A stretch of DNA of 57,533 nt from assembly GCA_028281005.1 (NCBI GenBank), contig JANQKS010000057.1, forward strand, positions 1 to 57,533. The letters run 5' to 3'. The number at the start of each line of letters is the position of its first letter. The stretch's first letter is position 1. This stretch comes from Pseudomonadales bacterium (GTDB taxonomy: Bacteria > Pseudomonadota > Gammaproteobacteria > Pseudomonadales > Azotimanducaceae). The notes beneath the pieces are model-generated. The model saw only the letters and a program-made list of their open reading frames with translations, searched no databases and was not told where the DNA came from. A program made the position numbers and the translations under genes. Below are positions 25,812 to 35,838 of the stretch, piece after piece.

Positions 25812-27608
25812 CTATCCCTCATCGTGTCCTGCAGCTGTCTCTGGCAGCCTCAGGTGGAAATCTGCACGGCCAACTACACCCGTCCCTACTGACAGGAGAC
25901 TTGCGTTATCTTGCACCTCAAATTCTATTATGCCTGATTGGCAGTCATACACATCTGGATTTATTGAGAAGAACCTCCCATCTGTGTGTTCGTAATATCC
26001 TTCTTTCGCAATAAGCACTGTCAACGCGTAACTACCCACTCCCAGTGTTATCGGACTCAAGTCAACTTCAATAGCTCCAGAAGCGGCTTGTGCGAAGTCG
26101 AACAAAAGATCAACGCAGCGCAAGCGCATGACATCATCAATACCGTTGCGTTTGAATGCGAGCACCACCTGGCACCGCTCAGCCAAAGAGGGGTCATTGA
26201 TGCGATAGGGCAGCCGAATAACAGCATCCGCGCCGTGTTGAAAACAAAATGACTGCTTGCCATGTTCGTCAAGCATCACGCTGCCTGTCAAAATAAGCTT
26301 ACCTGAGCCCTGTCGTTCGTTCACACCCGATGTTTCGCGCACTTGGACTCTATCTGCAGACGTGACTTTGCTGCCGTCCCTCACTTTGGCTCTCAGAACC
26401 AGCCACTCGCCTGGTGCGCTCTCAAGCCTGGCCAAAATTCGCTCGCCTCCGTCGATAAACACAACGTCAGCATCAATCCTGTCGTTCGCGTAGCATCGCA
26501 AATGTAACTCACTCTCCTCAAGCCACTCACGTGCAGTCCGTGCAGCAGGGAAGAGTGCGATGCCTATCTTGTGATCCACTGTCCCGAAGTTGTTCCAGGA
26601 TCTGACCTCCTCCCCGTCAATTTTGCTGATGTCACCCCACGCTGTGTGCGGCAACCGCTCAGCCACGAACTGTGCCGTCTGCACCTGCTCGTGTAAGACA
26701 GGGAGCGACACAACACTGCCATCGGGGGCAATGAGCGCTATCTCAGAAAAATGCACCGGCGCGGCTGCTGGTTCATTGCCACGCGCTCGGATTTCAATAA
26801 AAAACGGTTGCTCAGCAATCTGCGACAACGTGTCGCGATATCGCATCGCCAACTTATGTTTCTGGCGTGAGTCCTCCTGCAATCGAATGGAGGTCTCATA
26901 GAGTTTTACGATATCCGCTGGCTCTCCGTCGGCATATATGTTGCCTTGATCAACCCAGATCATCCGGTCGCAGAGTTTCGCTGCTGAATAAACATCGTGA
27001 CTCACCAGTACCAGGGTTGTGCCTGCGTTGTCGCACATGTCACGTATGCGTTCAAATGACTTATTCTGAAAGTAGGCGTCTCCTACACCTAACACCTCGT
27101 CAACAACTAAGAGTTCGGGCTCTATCACCGTTGAAACACCGAACATTAGGCGTGCCGCCATTCCCGAGGAGTAAGTCTTCAGCGGCTGGTCCACGTATTC
27201 CTCGATTTCAGCAAAATCTACAGCTTCGTCGACCAGCTCGGTCGCCCGTTTTCCTACATATCCAAGATGAGCAATAAAAGAATGCGCATTCTCTCTACCT
27301 GTAAACTCAGGATGAAAACCAACGCCCAGTTGGAGCAAAGCGTGGGAACGGCCCTGCACTTCAACCGAGCCTTCGCTTGGATCAATTGCCCTGGTGATGA
27401 TTTTGAGTAGTGTTGACTTACCGGCACCATTGCGGCCAATCAAGCCAACCTTTTCACCTCGTCCAATGGTCAAGTTGATGTCGTTCAATGCTCGATTGCT
27501 GCGTTTCGCCCGGCTCCCCAGGACTAATGCCCAGAAGCGCTCATTGGCGGATGTATAGAGCGGATACTCTTTACCCACACCCTTGAGTTCGATCATCGGG
27601 CTATTCAT
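25812..27608 (-). CDS. wzt: Polysaccharide ABC exporter, ATP-binding subunit (Wzt-like)
   Basis: A 598-residue ATPase. The nucleotide-binding domain (residues 1-240) has Walker A GRNGAGKSTLLKI, signature KTYSSGMAARL and Walker B ELLVVDEVLGVGD. GQ-less signature (YSSGM) and the VGD end are typical of the polysaccharide/teichoic-acid export branch. The C-terminal 350 residues hold a middle beta-rich domain and a Wzt C-terminal carbohydrate-binding domain (from about 440). The extension is longer than in O9a-type Wzt proteins. Such C-terminal domains recognise the modified non-reducing end of the glycan. It overlaps wzm by 8 bases. Confidence 0.9.
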   Translation of the reverse strand: MNSPMIELKGVGKEYPLYTSANERFWALVLGSRAKRSNRALNDINLTIGRGEKVGLIGRNGAGKSTLLKIITRAIDPSEGSVEVQGRSHALLQLGVGFHPEFTGRENAHSFIAHLGYVGKRATELVDEAVDFAEIEEYVDQPLKTYSSGMAARLMFGVSTVIEPELLVVDEVLGVGDAYFQNKSFERIRDMCDNAGTTLVLVSHDVYSAAKLCDRMIWVDQGNIYADGEPADIVKLYETSIRLQEDSRQKHKLAMRYRDTLSQIAEQPFFIEIRARGNEPAAAPVHFSEIALIAPDGSVVSLPVLHEQVQTAQFVAERLPHTAWGDISKIDGEEVRSWNNFGTVDHKIGIALFPAARTAREWLEESELHLRCYANDRIDADVVFIDGGERILARLESAPGEWLVLRAKVRDGSKVTSADRVQVRETSGVNERQGSGKLILTGSVMLDEHGKQSFCFQHGADAVIRLPYRINDPSLAERCQVVLAFKRNGIDDVMRLRCVDLLFDFAQAASGAIEVDLSPITLGVGSYALTVLIAKEGYYEHTDGRFFSINPDVYDCQSGIIEFEVQDNASLLSVGTGVVGRADFHLRLPETAAGHDEG

Positions 27609-28389
27609 GGTCGATCACATACGCCTTGAAACGGCGAAAAAAGCCCATGCTCAATAGGCAGAATAACGTTGCCCCGCCGAAAAACGCAGCATTGGCAACC
27701 CAGTCAATCTGATCTGCTCCGACCACAAGCGGCCTGAATAATTCAATCAGGTGTGTCACCGGATTGAGCTGAAGTGCCACCATCGCTTCATCTGGCGCTG
27801 CGCTCAGTGGAAATGCAATGGGCGAAACAAAAAGAAGGAAAATTAAAACGATGTTGATCACAGAGGCCAGGTCGGGGAACAAGCCTCCCAAAGCGGACAT
27901 CGTGTAGGCGAGTCCAAGCAACAGCAAAAGCTGAACGAACACAGCAATCGGAAGAAATAGGGCATTGAAGGTCAGCGTATCGTTCAGATACGCCATGACG
28001 ATCAACAAGAAGATTCCCGGTACCTGCGCCACTACCGACATCAATGCAATTCTGGCCGGTATAAGTTCTATGGGAATCATTACATTTTTCACCAAATGTA
28101 TGTTCTGGCGTATCGAGCTGGTTGCACTCGATACACACTCCATCAGCGCAAGGTACGGTACAAGTCCGGAAAAAACGAGCACCACATAACCAAACTGCGA
28201 CAGATCGGGGAATCTCACCTTGAAGATGACCATGTACAAAAACATGTAGACACCGAGAAATAGAACAGGGTAAAGGAGCAACCACAGGGGTCCAAGAACG
28301 GTGCCTGCGTGTTTTTTTCTCAATTCCACCCAGGTGGTGGTAAGAAGAACGCGTCTGTGTGACCAGACAATTCTGAATGTTGTGAACAA
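27601..28389 (-). CDS. wzm: Polysaccharide ABC exporter, permease subunit (Wzm-like)
   Basis: A 262-residue ABC-2-type permease with six predicted membrane segments. The N-terminal ELRKKHAGTVLGPLWLLLYP and the internal VKNVMIPIELIPAR and LNPVTHLIELFRPLV motifs are typical of Wzm/KpsM/TagG permeases. It pairs with the overlapping wzt to export a complete lipid-linked glycan across the inner membrane. This indicates ABC-dependent assembly for at least one glycan of the locus. Confidence 0.92.
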   Translation of the reverse strand: MFTTFRIVWSHRRVLLTTTWVELRKKHAGTVLGPLWLLLYPVLFLGVYMFLYMVIFKVRFPDLSQFGYVVLVFSGLVPYLALMECVSSATSSIRQNIHLVKNVMIPIELIPARIALMSVVAQVPGIFLLIVMAYLNDTLTFNALFLPIAVFVQLLLLLGLAYTMSALGGLFPDLASVINIVLIFLLFVSPIAFPLSAAPDEAMVALQLNPVTHLIELFRPLVVGADQIDWVANAAFFGGATLFCLLSMGFFRRFKAYVIDHE

Positions 28390-28405
28390 TCTACGAACTC
28401 GCGGT

Positions 28406-30421
28406 TCAAGCTCGGAAAATCGAAAACGACCAGGTATGAGTATCTGGGTTGTCGAAATTTAGCCGGGTAATCAACCGTAGCTGACGGGATGGAATACGAC
28501 GCCCATAGCTTGGTGAGACAAATCCATCTAACACACTGCAGTTATCAAACACGCCATCCCAGTTCAGCTCCCAGTGGTTGCCCTTACAGGAAAGGGAAAT
28601 TTTCGCATCCTCTACCAGAGCCAAATTGACGGCAGGATCAAACATGAAGTTCCACTCAATTTCATGCTCCCCTTCCCCCGCAAATTCATCTTCAATCCTA
28701 AGCAAGCCCGATTGCGCGTCGTGTTCGAACAGCCGTTTGTGAGTCAGCCCTTGCTCCAGTTGGTCAACGTAACCTGTATGTCGGCCCACATATCGGACGG
28801 TCGCCCCATCGATGTCAAAGTCGCAATGGACAGGGTTGGCTTTCTCAAACATCCGAAACAGCCATTCGGGATTAAACTCATTTTGTTCAACCCCATCCAC
28901 CATTGCTGTGTTGTGATAGCGCGTGGACCGAAATAGATTTCGCCCATCGAAGTCGCCGGTGTACACAAAGGATCCCGGGTCGACGATCAGTGGAAACCCG
29001 AGATCGTGGTATTCGAAAGAGAGTTGTTCGTTGTGTTTGTGATTACCAAAACCCACTGTTCCGACAATTGAGTTGGACACCATCAAGTACTGGCCACCCA
29101 TTCGGCTAATCGCAATTCCCGCTTCGGGGTACAACTTCTGATTGGCAGGCAAAACAAAGCAAGGCGGGACCAGGGTTTGAGATCCTTGCCCCCACCACAG
29201 GGCTTCCCATCTCGCGTCGTCGGCACCCAGTTGCAACCAACGATCGCAATCCAGGCTCAAAGCAGCCGGCCAGAATAGATGCCTTAAATCCTGGCGATCC
29301 CAATCGTGGATATCGCCAGCGATGATGAAGCGACCATCGTCGCAATCGCCCAATACAGGCATGCGACCATCCGGTCTGAGCGTACCGGCCGCGTAGTCGA
29401 GCATGTCCATTAAACGCGAACGATAGTATTCGTCGAATGGTCGGCCCAAGTGTTGGCCCAGTCGGTAACTGGCCAGAAACAGCTCACAAACCAGGCGATG
29501 ATACGGAATTGCTGACTCAAAGTCCGCGCCATCGCTCAGAATCTGCACGTCGAGTTCGACTGGTATAGACTCTTCGCAGAAAGTCAGCCAACTTCGGCCC
29601 GCGTCAGTGTCTTGAAAAACCGCAGCCACAAAATGTAATCCAACGATATTGGACAGATAGTGGTTGGAGGTGACTTCGTAGTGGTTTTCCAGATTTGCGC
29701 GGATGAACTCACCATGCTCAAACAAACACGCATACGCAAATTCCATGTCTGCCAAGCCGCTCGATTTGATCAGATCAAGCGCCACTGCCCAGTTTGCCGC
29801 GCGGATGGAAACATCCATGGTGCAAGTCCAGTTGACGCCAAATTCGACCGGGTTTACCTCATCAAAATCCCGCATCTGATTGAGAATCTCACTGGCAAAG
29901 CGCTCTTCACCTGACACATGCCACGCCTGCGCAAGGGTAAGGAAGTGCTGACAGCGGGCCAACTCCCAGGGAAACTTCACGTCCGCATCGCCCGGTCTAT
30001 CGCGCATCAGATCCCAGTCTTTATAGTGAAACCCCCGGGGGAAGCGAAGCTTCCGCACCGGATCCAACGTCCAATCTATCGGTTGATAGCTACCACGCGC
30101 AGGCCGATCAGGGTCGTCCGGTCTAAATGGCCCGCTTCCGAGCAGATCGAATTCATGTGACATCAGACGTTCAGCCGCCGCCAGACACCTTGCTCTTTCC
30201 GGTTCCACTTCGTGCTGAGGCAGCAAGCCAGGTCCTGAACTCACGAAAGTGCGAGGCATTTCCGCCTGCTCGCGGAGCCACCCCACAAACGTACTCGTCC
30301 CTAACGCTTTGCGAAAGGGATGGTCATCGTCAACTGATTTGAACACCAGGTCGGATGTGGCAGATCCCTGAGGGCTGTGTTTTTTTACCCCCAGCCTTTG
30401 ACGAAGCCACCTGATCATCAA
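28406..30421 (-). CDS. Heparinase II/III-family protein (copy 1)
   Basis: A 671-residue protein with an N-terminal alpha/alpha barrel (about 100-380: FPWELARCQHFLTLAQAW, NWTCTMDVSIRAANWAVAL, NHYLSNIVGLHFVA) and a C-terminal beta-sheet heparinase II/III domain (about 420-671: GNHKHNEQLSFEYHDLGFP, IVDPGSFVYTGD, RSTRYHNTAMVDGVEQNEF). No signal peptide is visible, unlike secreted lyases, so it probably acts in the cytoplasm or during assembly, where relatives occur in polysaccharide operons. Lyase or C5-epimerase-type action on uronic acid residues is inferred. It overlaps the methyltransferase stop by 4 bases and is paralogous to 39907-41976. Confidence 0.8.
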   Translation of the reverse strand: MMIRWLRQRLGVKKHSPQGSATSDLVFKSVDDDHPFRKALGTSTFVGWLREQAEMPRTFVSSGPGLLPQHEVEPERARCLAAAERLMSHEFDLLGSGPFRPDDPDRPARGSYQPIDWTLDPVRKLRFPRGFHYKDWDLMRDRPGDADVKFPWELARCQHFLTLAQAWHVSGEERFASEILNQMRDFDEVNPVEFGVNWTCTMDVSIRAANWAVALDLIKSSGLADMEFAYACLFEHGEFIRANLENHYEVTSNHYLSNIVGLHFVAAVFQDTDAGRSWLTFCEESIPVELDVQILSDGADFESAIPYHRLVCELFLASYRLGQHLGRPFDEYYRSRLMDMLDYAAGTLRPDGRMPVLGDCDDGRFIIAGDIHDWDRQDLRHLFWPAALSLDCDRWLQLGADDARWEALWWGQGSQTLVPPCFVLPANQKLYPEAGIAISRMGGQYLMVSNSIVGTVGFGNHKHNEQLSFEYHDLGFPLIVDPGSFVYTGDFDGRNLFRSTRYHNTAMVDGVEQNEFNPEWLFRMFEKANPVHCDFDIDGATVRYVGRHTGYVDQLEQGLTHKRLFEHDAQSGLLRIEDEFAGEGEHEIEWNFMFDPAVNLALVEDAKISLSCKGNHWELNWDGVFDNCSVLDGFVSPSYGRRIPSRQLRLITRLNFDNPDTHTWSFSIFRA

Positions 30422-31290
30422 ACAGGCTTACTAGCCTTGATGATAAGATTCCAACCCATGAGGCGGCGCGCAAACGGGAGAGGAATCCAAGACAACCTAC
30501 TGGGCAACTCGCCCTCCACCATCTGATCCTGAACGATTGAGATAGAGCGAAAACCAGCATCCTTGAATAGTTGGCGTAGACGCGGTTTGGTGTATACCTT
30601 TACAAGGGGGCGTTGTCCGTGTTCACTGATCTCAACCGTGCCAGACATTACCCATCCCATAGAGTGATTTGCGAGATCCCCCTGCTGGATACCAATTCTG
30701 GTGACAAGCTGATACCAGTAGTGCCACGAGTTTTCCGCGTAGACCATTATTATGACTCGTCCACCGGGCTTCAGCACCCGAAACATATCAGCCACCACTT
30801 TGCTCGTATTCGGCGTGTGGTGGATAACGCCATTTGAATACACCAAGTCGAACGTGCCGTCATCAAAAGGCAGATTCTCCCCATCCCCGTGACGAAACTC
30901 GCCCTCCAACCCACGCAGTCGAAAGTTACGTTCTGCGTGCGCAAGATGCCCTGAGGAAAGGTCCAAGTCTGTTGTCAGTGCGCCGTGTTTTGCAAACTGA
31001 GCTAGATCTGTGCCCATACCCGCACCCACTTCAAGCACCTTCTTACCGGAAAAATTGGCAAACTCCATTACCTTGTGCATCCATGGCGCATAAGTCTCAT
31101 ACCGATAGCGTTCTGCTTCGAGGTACCACGCCAGAGTGCCTTCTTCAGCACCCTCCACATAGTGAGAACCGCAAGGGTCCTGATCCCATTGGTCCTGAAC
31201 TTCTTCTTTCAGCACATCGCCTGTATCCAACCTTCCCCTAACCGTGACAAGCGCGTCTGCATCCACTGTTACGTTTTTGTTGGTGTTCAC
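30418..31290 (-). CDS. Class I SAM-dependent methyltransferase
   Basis: A 290-residue methyltransferase. SAM-binding motif I is VLEVGAGMGTDLAQFA near residue 85, motif II LTTDLDLSSGHLAHA near 106 and a post-motif DLVYSNGVIHHTPN near 150. This is the UbiE/Coq5-like methyltransferase-11 type. The gene is translationally coupled on both sides (4-base overlaps with the heparinase-like gene and the GT gene). It probably modifies a sugar or the chain end of the glycan; some family members act on lipids or small molecules. Confidence 0.82.
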   Translation of the reverse strand: MNTNKNVTVDADALVTVRGRLDTGDVLKEEVQDQWDQDPCGSHYVEGAEEGTLAWYLEAERYRYETYAPWMHKVMEFANFSGKKVLEVGAGMGTDLAQFAKHGALTTDLDLSSGHLAHAERNFRLRGLEGEFRHGDGENLPFDDGTFDLVYSNGVIHHTPNTSKVVADMFRVLKPGGRVIIMVYAENSWHYWYQLVTRIGIQQGDLANHSMGWVMSGTVEISEHGQRPLVKVYTKPRLRQLFKDAGFRSISIVQDQMVEGELPSRLSWIPLPFARRLMGWNLIIKASKPV

Positions 31291-33002
31291 AGATTCTTCC
31301 TATCCAAGTGATATCCCTCCAACTCTTTGCCTTTTACAAACTGCAACAAGGTCTGCACGTGAGTATCCCAGCTATAAAACCTTTCTGCAGCATTTCGCGC
31401 ATTGGCGCCCAGTGTGCGGCGCAATTCCGGAGACTGGATCAACCACAGACTGGCGGAGACCAAGTCGTCCACTGAACCAGGTTCAATAAGCACGGAACGG
31501 GCGCCCTCTGCAGTCAGTTCGCGATCTTTCAGCGTCAATGCAGGCCGCATCACTTCGCCCAGCTGCACCAAGTCGGAGCACACAATACCTACACCGTAAG
31601 CCATGTACTCAAAAAGTTTAGTCGGTGATCCGAAAAACGGCTTGTCCCCCATATTTTTTGAGTGCGGTGAAAGTAACACGTCGCATACAGCGAGATACTT
31701 GGCAGCGGCTGTCTGCTCCACAAGGCCTAGATCTACAACTCTAGCCTGTAAGTTGTGTGCATCTATTTGGTCGAGTACGAGGTGCTTGAAGCCACCATCA
31801 CCAATCAGCAGAAATTTCACGTCGTCTGCAGCCGCACAAATCTGGGGAATCGCGTCAGCCAGCACTTCAATCCCGTGCCACCCACCAAACGTTCCACAAA
31901 AACCAAGCACAACTTCCTCATCAGCGAAGCCGAGTTGCTGTCTGAGAGCTAGGCGCTCGCTCAATGGCAGAGGACCATATGCCTCCAGGTCAACCCCGTT
32001 GGGATTGGTTAGCACCTTCTCCGAACTGATACCAAGCTCAAACACCATTTCTGAGACTGGATCTGAGACCGTACTCACAACATCCGCCTGCAAGAAGGAG
32101 TTTGTTTCAATAGCCTGCAGGTTCTCGGCATTTGCCATCTCCCTACCCCCAAAAATCCGGGACATCGTCAACTCAGATCCATTGAACTCCGCGATGTAAG
32201 GGATATTGAACTTTTTGCAGGCCTTAGCAGTAGCATCATTCCCTAAAACCAAACGCTCAAACACGAGTCTTGGACGATAAAACTCGATCAGACTTTCGAT
32301 GATCTGCTCATACGCAACACCGTTTTCAACCAGACTATATTCGTCTGCCATCTCAGTTCGCGATGGGATGACAATCTGATGAATATCCATCTCGCGGAGC
32401 AACTGGTACTCGGAGGCAAACACGCAGATCATTCCATCACTGCACACATTGTCCAGGGCTTTTACCTGGTAACAGGTGTGGCCGTAACTGCCCCCAGCGG
32501 TTAACTTGGCCCAGTAGTCCAGACGGATGTACATGCCTCGACCCTGGACTCGATAACCATCATCTACCTCATCGACAAAACCCCAGCTTGGATCCCCCGC
32601 CACTTCTGTAGCCTTCGCCACTTTGCGCGCCACTCGACGATTTCGAAGATTTGAAACTCGTTGATAGGTCTCATGAAATCGGACATGCCGCTTAAATGAC
32701 CGCAACCTTTCGTGAGTAATGACTTCAATGGCATCTTCTTCAGGCCAGTAAAAGTACACTGCCTTGCCTTGTCGTAGGTGCTTCTTTGCAGTGCTGATCT
32801 GTGCTCTCGTGGGCAGCCCGGCCTGCAGGTTGATGATCACATTGTGTGAGGAATGATCTCCACTGAACTCAAGCTCAGAGACCACCAGTGGAATGCTATT
32901 GACGTGATGTCTCTCGGTAAATCCGGTGAGTATCAGACCAGGGTCGACCTCGTATACTTTCTGGCGTTCAAAATCTAAACAGAGCGTTTCGCTCAAGTTC
33001 AC
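31287..33002 (-). CDS. Glycosyltransferase family 4 with N-terminal extension (copy 1)
   Basis: A 571-residue protein. Residues about 1-165 are an extension unlike standard GT4 enzymes. The GT-B core follows: IAEFNGSELTMSRIFGG near 275, FCGTFGGWHGIEVLADA near 365, and the C-terminal donor-site region KLFEYMAYGVGIVCSDLVQLGEV near 465. It transfers a sugar from an NDP donor to the growing glycan. The EFNGSEL motif and extension are shared with the GT at 41966-43534, supporting a duplicated module. Donor and linkage are not readable from sequence. Confidence 0.83.
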   Translation of the reverse strand: MNLSETLCLDFERQKVYEVDPGLILTGFTERHHVNSIPLVVSELEFSGDHSSHNVIINLQAGLPTRAQISTAKKHLRQGKAVYFYWPEEDAIEVITHERLRSFKRHVRFHETYQRVSNLRNRRVARKVAKATEVAGDPSWGFVDEVDDGYRVQGRGMYIRLDYWAKLTAGGSYGHTCYQVKALDNVCSDGMICVFASEYQLLREMDIHQIVIPSRTEMADEYSLVENGVAYEQIIESLIEFYRPRLVFERLVLGNDATAKACKKFNIPYIAEFNGSELTMSRIFGGREMANAENLQAIETNSFLQADVVSTVSDPVSEMVFELGISSEKVLTNPNGVDLEAYGPLPLSERLALRQQLGFADEEVVLGFCGTFGGWHGIEVLADAIPQICAAADDVKFLLIGDGGFKHLVLDQIDAHNLQARVVDLGLVEQTAAAKYLAVCDVLLSPHSKNMGDKPFFGSPTKLFEYMAYGVGIVCSDLVQLGEVMRPALTLKDRELTAEGARSVLIEPGSVDDLVSASLWLIQSPELRRTLGANARNAAERFYSWDTHVQTLLQFVKGKELEGYHLDRKNL

Positions 33003-33020
33003 CTCCAGGTTTGCGTTCTC

Positions 33021-35702
33021 TCAGTCGAGCAACGGACCAGACATTTCCTGACCATTTATCAGGTCTTCCACATACAGTGCGACGGCTGACGTCTCGAAGA
33101 TCCGCTCAACGCTCGGCAAACGCTGGACGTCACCCGTGCGCACCGCCTGCGCTAGAAGTTCAATCTCCCGGAAATGACCCTTGTCCGCGACGTCCCCTTC
33201 CCAAAGGACTTCTTCGCTCGGATAACTCACGCAGCTTACAAAGTCGTCGATCACTACGCACTCGCCGCCGCAGAATACTTCTATGCGCTCCTTAGGCAGC
33301 CCACCTTTTGGGCCAAGAGCAGTATAGGTAAGCTGACAAGCCGACCCATCCCGATATTTGGTAGTTGCAAAAAAGTTGTCGTTCTCCAAGTACTGGCTCT
33401 TTCCTGAGGTGATGCTCTGCACTTGCACGTTAGTCAGTTCCGCATCCGCAAGCTGCGCAAATAGATCATACATGTGGCATGCTTCACCGATATTGCGACC
33501 AGCGCCACGGCGATCCTGAATCCAGCTATCCTTGGGAATGTACCCTCCATTGATCCGGTAATTTACCATCAATGGCGACGAACGATTCGCGAAACGCTGT
33601 TTCACGACCTCAATCGCGGGCGCAAAACCACGATTGAAGCCGACCATGAGGATCTGGTCAGACGTTCGTGCATACGCCTGTTGCACCAGATCAAGTTCAT
33701 CCCACGTAGTCGCTAATGGTTTTTCTACAAAAACGTGCTTCCCAGCCTTCAGTGCTTCAGCAACCTGTTGCGCATGTTCCTGATGCTGCGTCGCTATGAC
33801 GACCAATTCAATAGATTCGTCAGCCAGCACATCTTCAAATCGACTGCTCAACTTGGCGACCCCTCGCTGACGAGCGAAATTACCGCCCCTGACAGGGTCC
33901 CGACTGCACACCGACTCCAACTGAAAAACATCGCTGAACTTATCGAGTTGAGGTACCAGCATTGATGTCCCGAAGGCACCGGCACCCACCAGTGCATAAC
34001 GCACCTGCTCACCACGTTGTGTGCGCGCACCACGAATGGATATGGTTGTCGAGTCATTCAGAATACGGTCCGCCCCATCCACTGCGTACTCGATAATCAC
34101 ACCCATGGGCGGAGTCTTGCTGTGAGCCAGACTTTCGTACGCCTCGGGCGCTGCTTCCAGCGGAACAACCAGATCAATCAACTCATCAACGTTCAACTGA
34201 TTTCGGGCTATCAGTTCAAGGAAGGCCCGCATGTTGCGGTTTTCGGTCCAACGTACGTAAGCGTATGGGTAATCGTGACCGGCAAGTTCGTAACTATTGT
34301 CATAGCGCCCTGGCCCATAGGATGTACTCATCAGCAAGTCGAGTTCCTTCCTGTAAAAGTCAGGTCGTTCTAGGTGTAGGCCTACATCACCGACTACAAC
34401 CACTCGCCCGCGTCTACGCGTGGTTTTCATGGCATTGTTGATAATCTCGTGATGGCCGCCAGGAGCGGCGGCGGTAACGACCGTGGCATCGGCGCCATAG
34501 CCCATTGAGGCATCCATACACATTCGAAAACATGACTCAAAAGAGGTCGTGGCCAGAGTTACACCGAGCTTCCTAACTCTTTCGATTCGGGTTGGGTCGA
34601 GATCCAACCCGATGACCGTACAACCGGCGGCACGAAGAATCTGAACGGTCATCATGCCTATAAGGCCAAGACCGACTACACAGACAACTTCTCCAAGCTC
34701 AGGCGATGTACGCCTCACACCCTGCATCGCGATTGCACCCACAGTTGCGGTCGCCGCTTGCTGCAGACTTACGCCGATCGGAACGGGCGCAACAAGGTTT
34801 TGTTTCACGCAAACGACCTCCGCGTGGTTGGCCTGACCGGCACCCGCGCACGCCACATAGTCACCAACCTTAAAGCCGCGCACCCCTTGCCCGATACCAA
34901 TGATTTCCCCGGCGACAGAGTAACCCAGCCCCCAACCGATGGCGTCAAGTTCACTCACAGGCAACCCGTCATCTTCCGTCGCGCTCAGCGAGATGGAGAG
35001 TTCCTCAAGTTCCATGCGTCCGCCACCTGTACCGCCGTTGGCGACCACAAGGTGAACAACGTCGGAATCAAGGCAGGCGAACTGCAGCACTTCATTGACC
35101 TTTCCAACGGACAGATTGGCCTGCGATATCCATGCGCTCTGATCTGCATTTAACAAACCCAGCGTGTAGGGCACATCGTTGATAACACCTCGTATCGACA
35201 CTTCAAGGATGTGGCGCAGCCCACCGTCTGCTTCAGGCGTTTCAAGTTCCGCCACTGCAATGGGCCGACTGATGATTTGATACCCTGCCGCGGAGCTATC
35301 GGAGGTTATGGTGAATCCTTGGGCGGTTGAGCTAAACTCGCCATCTCCCACCTTAGCCCAGCTCAGTGTGCTTAATGGCACGCTGACAATCGTGGCTGGC
35401 TTGCTGGCCATCTCAGACAGTTTTCGCAGGCGGGTTGCTGCGATGTCCCGTAGTCGTTTCGCGGCTTTAGCAGGGTCGTTGATCGCCTTGCCGAGGTAAT
35501 GTACTGCTCTGCTGGAAAGCTCTTCAGCTTTCTCCAGAGTGTTCTGGTCAGCAGAACGATAATGCTCTTTCAGTGAAGCAAGTTCGGTACCCGTGCTGAC
35601 AAGCGAATAGTGCACCTCCACCAGCACGCTACCCGCTTCGACGTGTACGCGCGGTACTCGAGTGACCATCGCTTTGTCACTCGACATAATCAGTTGCTTC
35701 AT
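33021..35702 (-). CDS. Zn-dehydrogenase/Gfo-Idh-MocA fusion with inserted module (copy 1)
   Basis: An 893-residue bi-domain oxidoreductase. The N-terminal part is a medium-chain dehydrogenase (GTELASLKEHY, VGDYVACAGAGQANHAEVV, VVGLGLIGMMTVQILRAAGC), and the C-terminal part from about 560 is a Gfo/Idh/MocA dehydrogenase (YALVGAGAFGTSMLVPQL, VFVEKPLATTWDELD, GRNIGEACHMYDL). Relative to the 710-residue paralogue at 35839-37971 it has an insert of about 180 residues within the GroES-like part (from about residue 105 to 270). The insert is beta-rich and resembles modules in FkbM and the lipoprotein. The role is probably sugar oxidation or epimerisation of a nucleotide sugar. Confidence 0.85.
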   Translation of the reverse strand: MKQLIMSSDKAMVTRVPRVHVEAGSVLVEVHYSLVSTGTELASLKEHYRSADQNTLEKAEELSSRAVHYLGKAINDPAKAAKRLRDIAATRLRKLSEMASKPATIVSVPLSTLSWAKVGDGEFSSTAQGFTITSDSSAAGYQIISRPIAVAELETPEADGGLRHILEVSIRGVINDVPYTLGLLNADQSAWISQANLSVGKVNEVLQFACLDSDVVHLVVANGGTGGGRMELEELSISLSATEDDGLPVSELDAIGWGLGYSVAGEIIGIGQGVRGFKVGDYVACAGAGQANHAEVVCVKQNLVAPVPIGVSLQQAATATVGAIAMQGVRRTSPELGEVVCVVGLGLIGMMTVQILRAAGCTVIGLDLDPTRIERVRKLGVTLATTSFESCFRMCMDASMGYGADATVVTAAAPGGHHEIINNAMKTTRRRGRVVVVGDVGLHLERPDFYRKELDLLMSTSYGPGRYDNSYELAGHDYPYAYVRWTENRNMRAFLELIARNQLNVDELIDLVVPLEAAPEAYESLAHSKTPPMGVIIEYAVDGADRILNDSTTISIRGARTQRGEQVRYALVGAGAFGTSMLVPQLDKFSDVFQLESVCSRDPVRGGNFARQRGVAKLSSRFEDVLADESIELVVIATQHQEHAQQVAEALKAGKHVFVEKPLATTWDELDLVQQAYARTSDQILMVGFNRGFAPAIEVVKQRFANRSSPLMVNYRINGGYIPKDSWIQDRRGAGRNIGEACHMYDLFAQLADAELTNVQVQSITSGKSQYLENDNFFATTKYRDGSACQLTYTALGPKGGLPKERIEVFCGGECVVIDDFVSCVSYPSEEVLWEGDVADKGHFREIELLAQAVRTGDVQRLPSVERIFETSAVALYVEDLINGQEMSGPLLD

Positions 35703-35838
35703 CTATCCGGATACCTGGGGGGTTCTAAACGCGGGCATTGTAATGACATCACGGAACTCTGTCTTCAATACCTGAGCTTTTTTTGGTTCCTCTAAGCATT
35801 TGCTGTAACACGGGCGTTCGATCTGCCAAAATCGCGCC
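35703..35838. promoter_or_regulatory. Divergent promoter region of the two polysaccharide operons
   Basis: A 136-base gap between the two divergent bi-domain oxidoreductase genes. All leftward genes down to about 20.9 kb and the rightward pair can be transcribed from here. AT-rich tracts (CTTTTTTTGG-like near 35777) are present but no certain -10/-35 pair was assigned. Confidence 0.4.
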
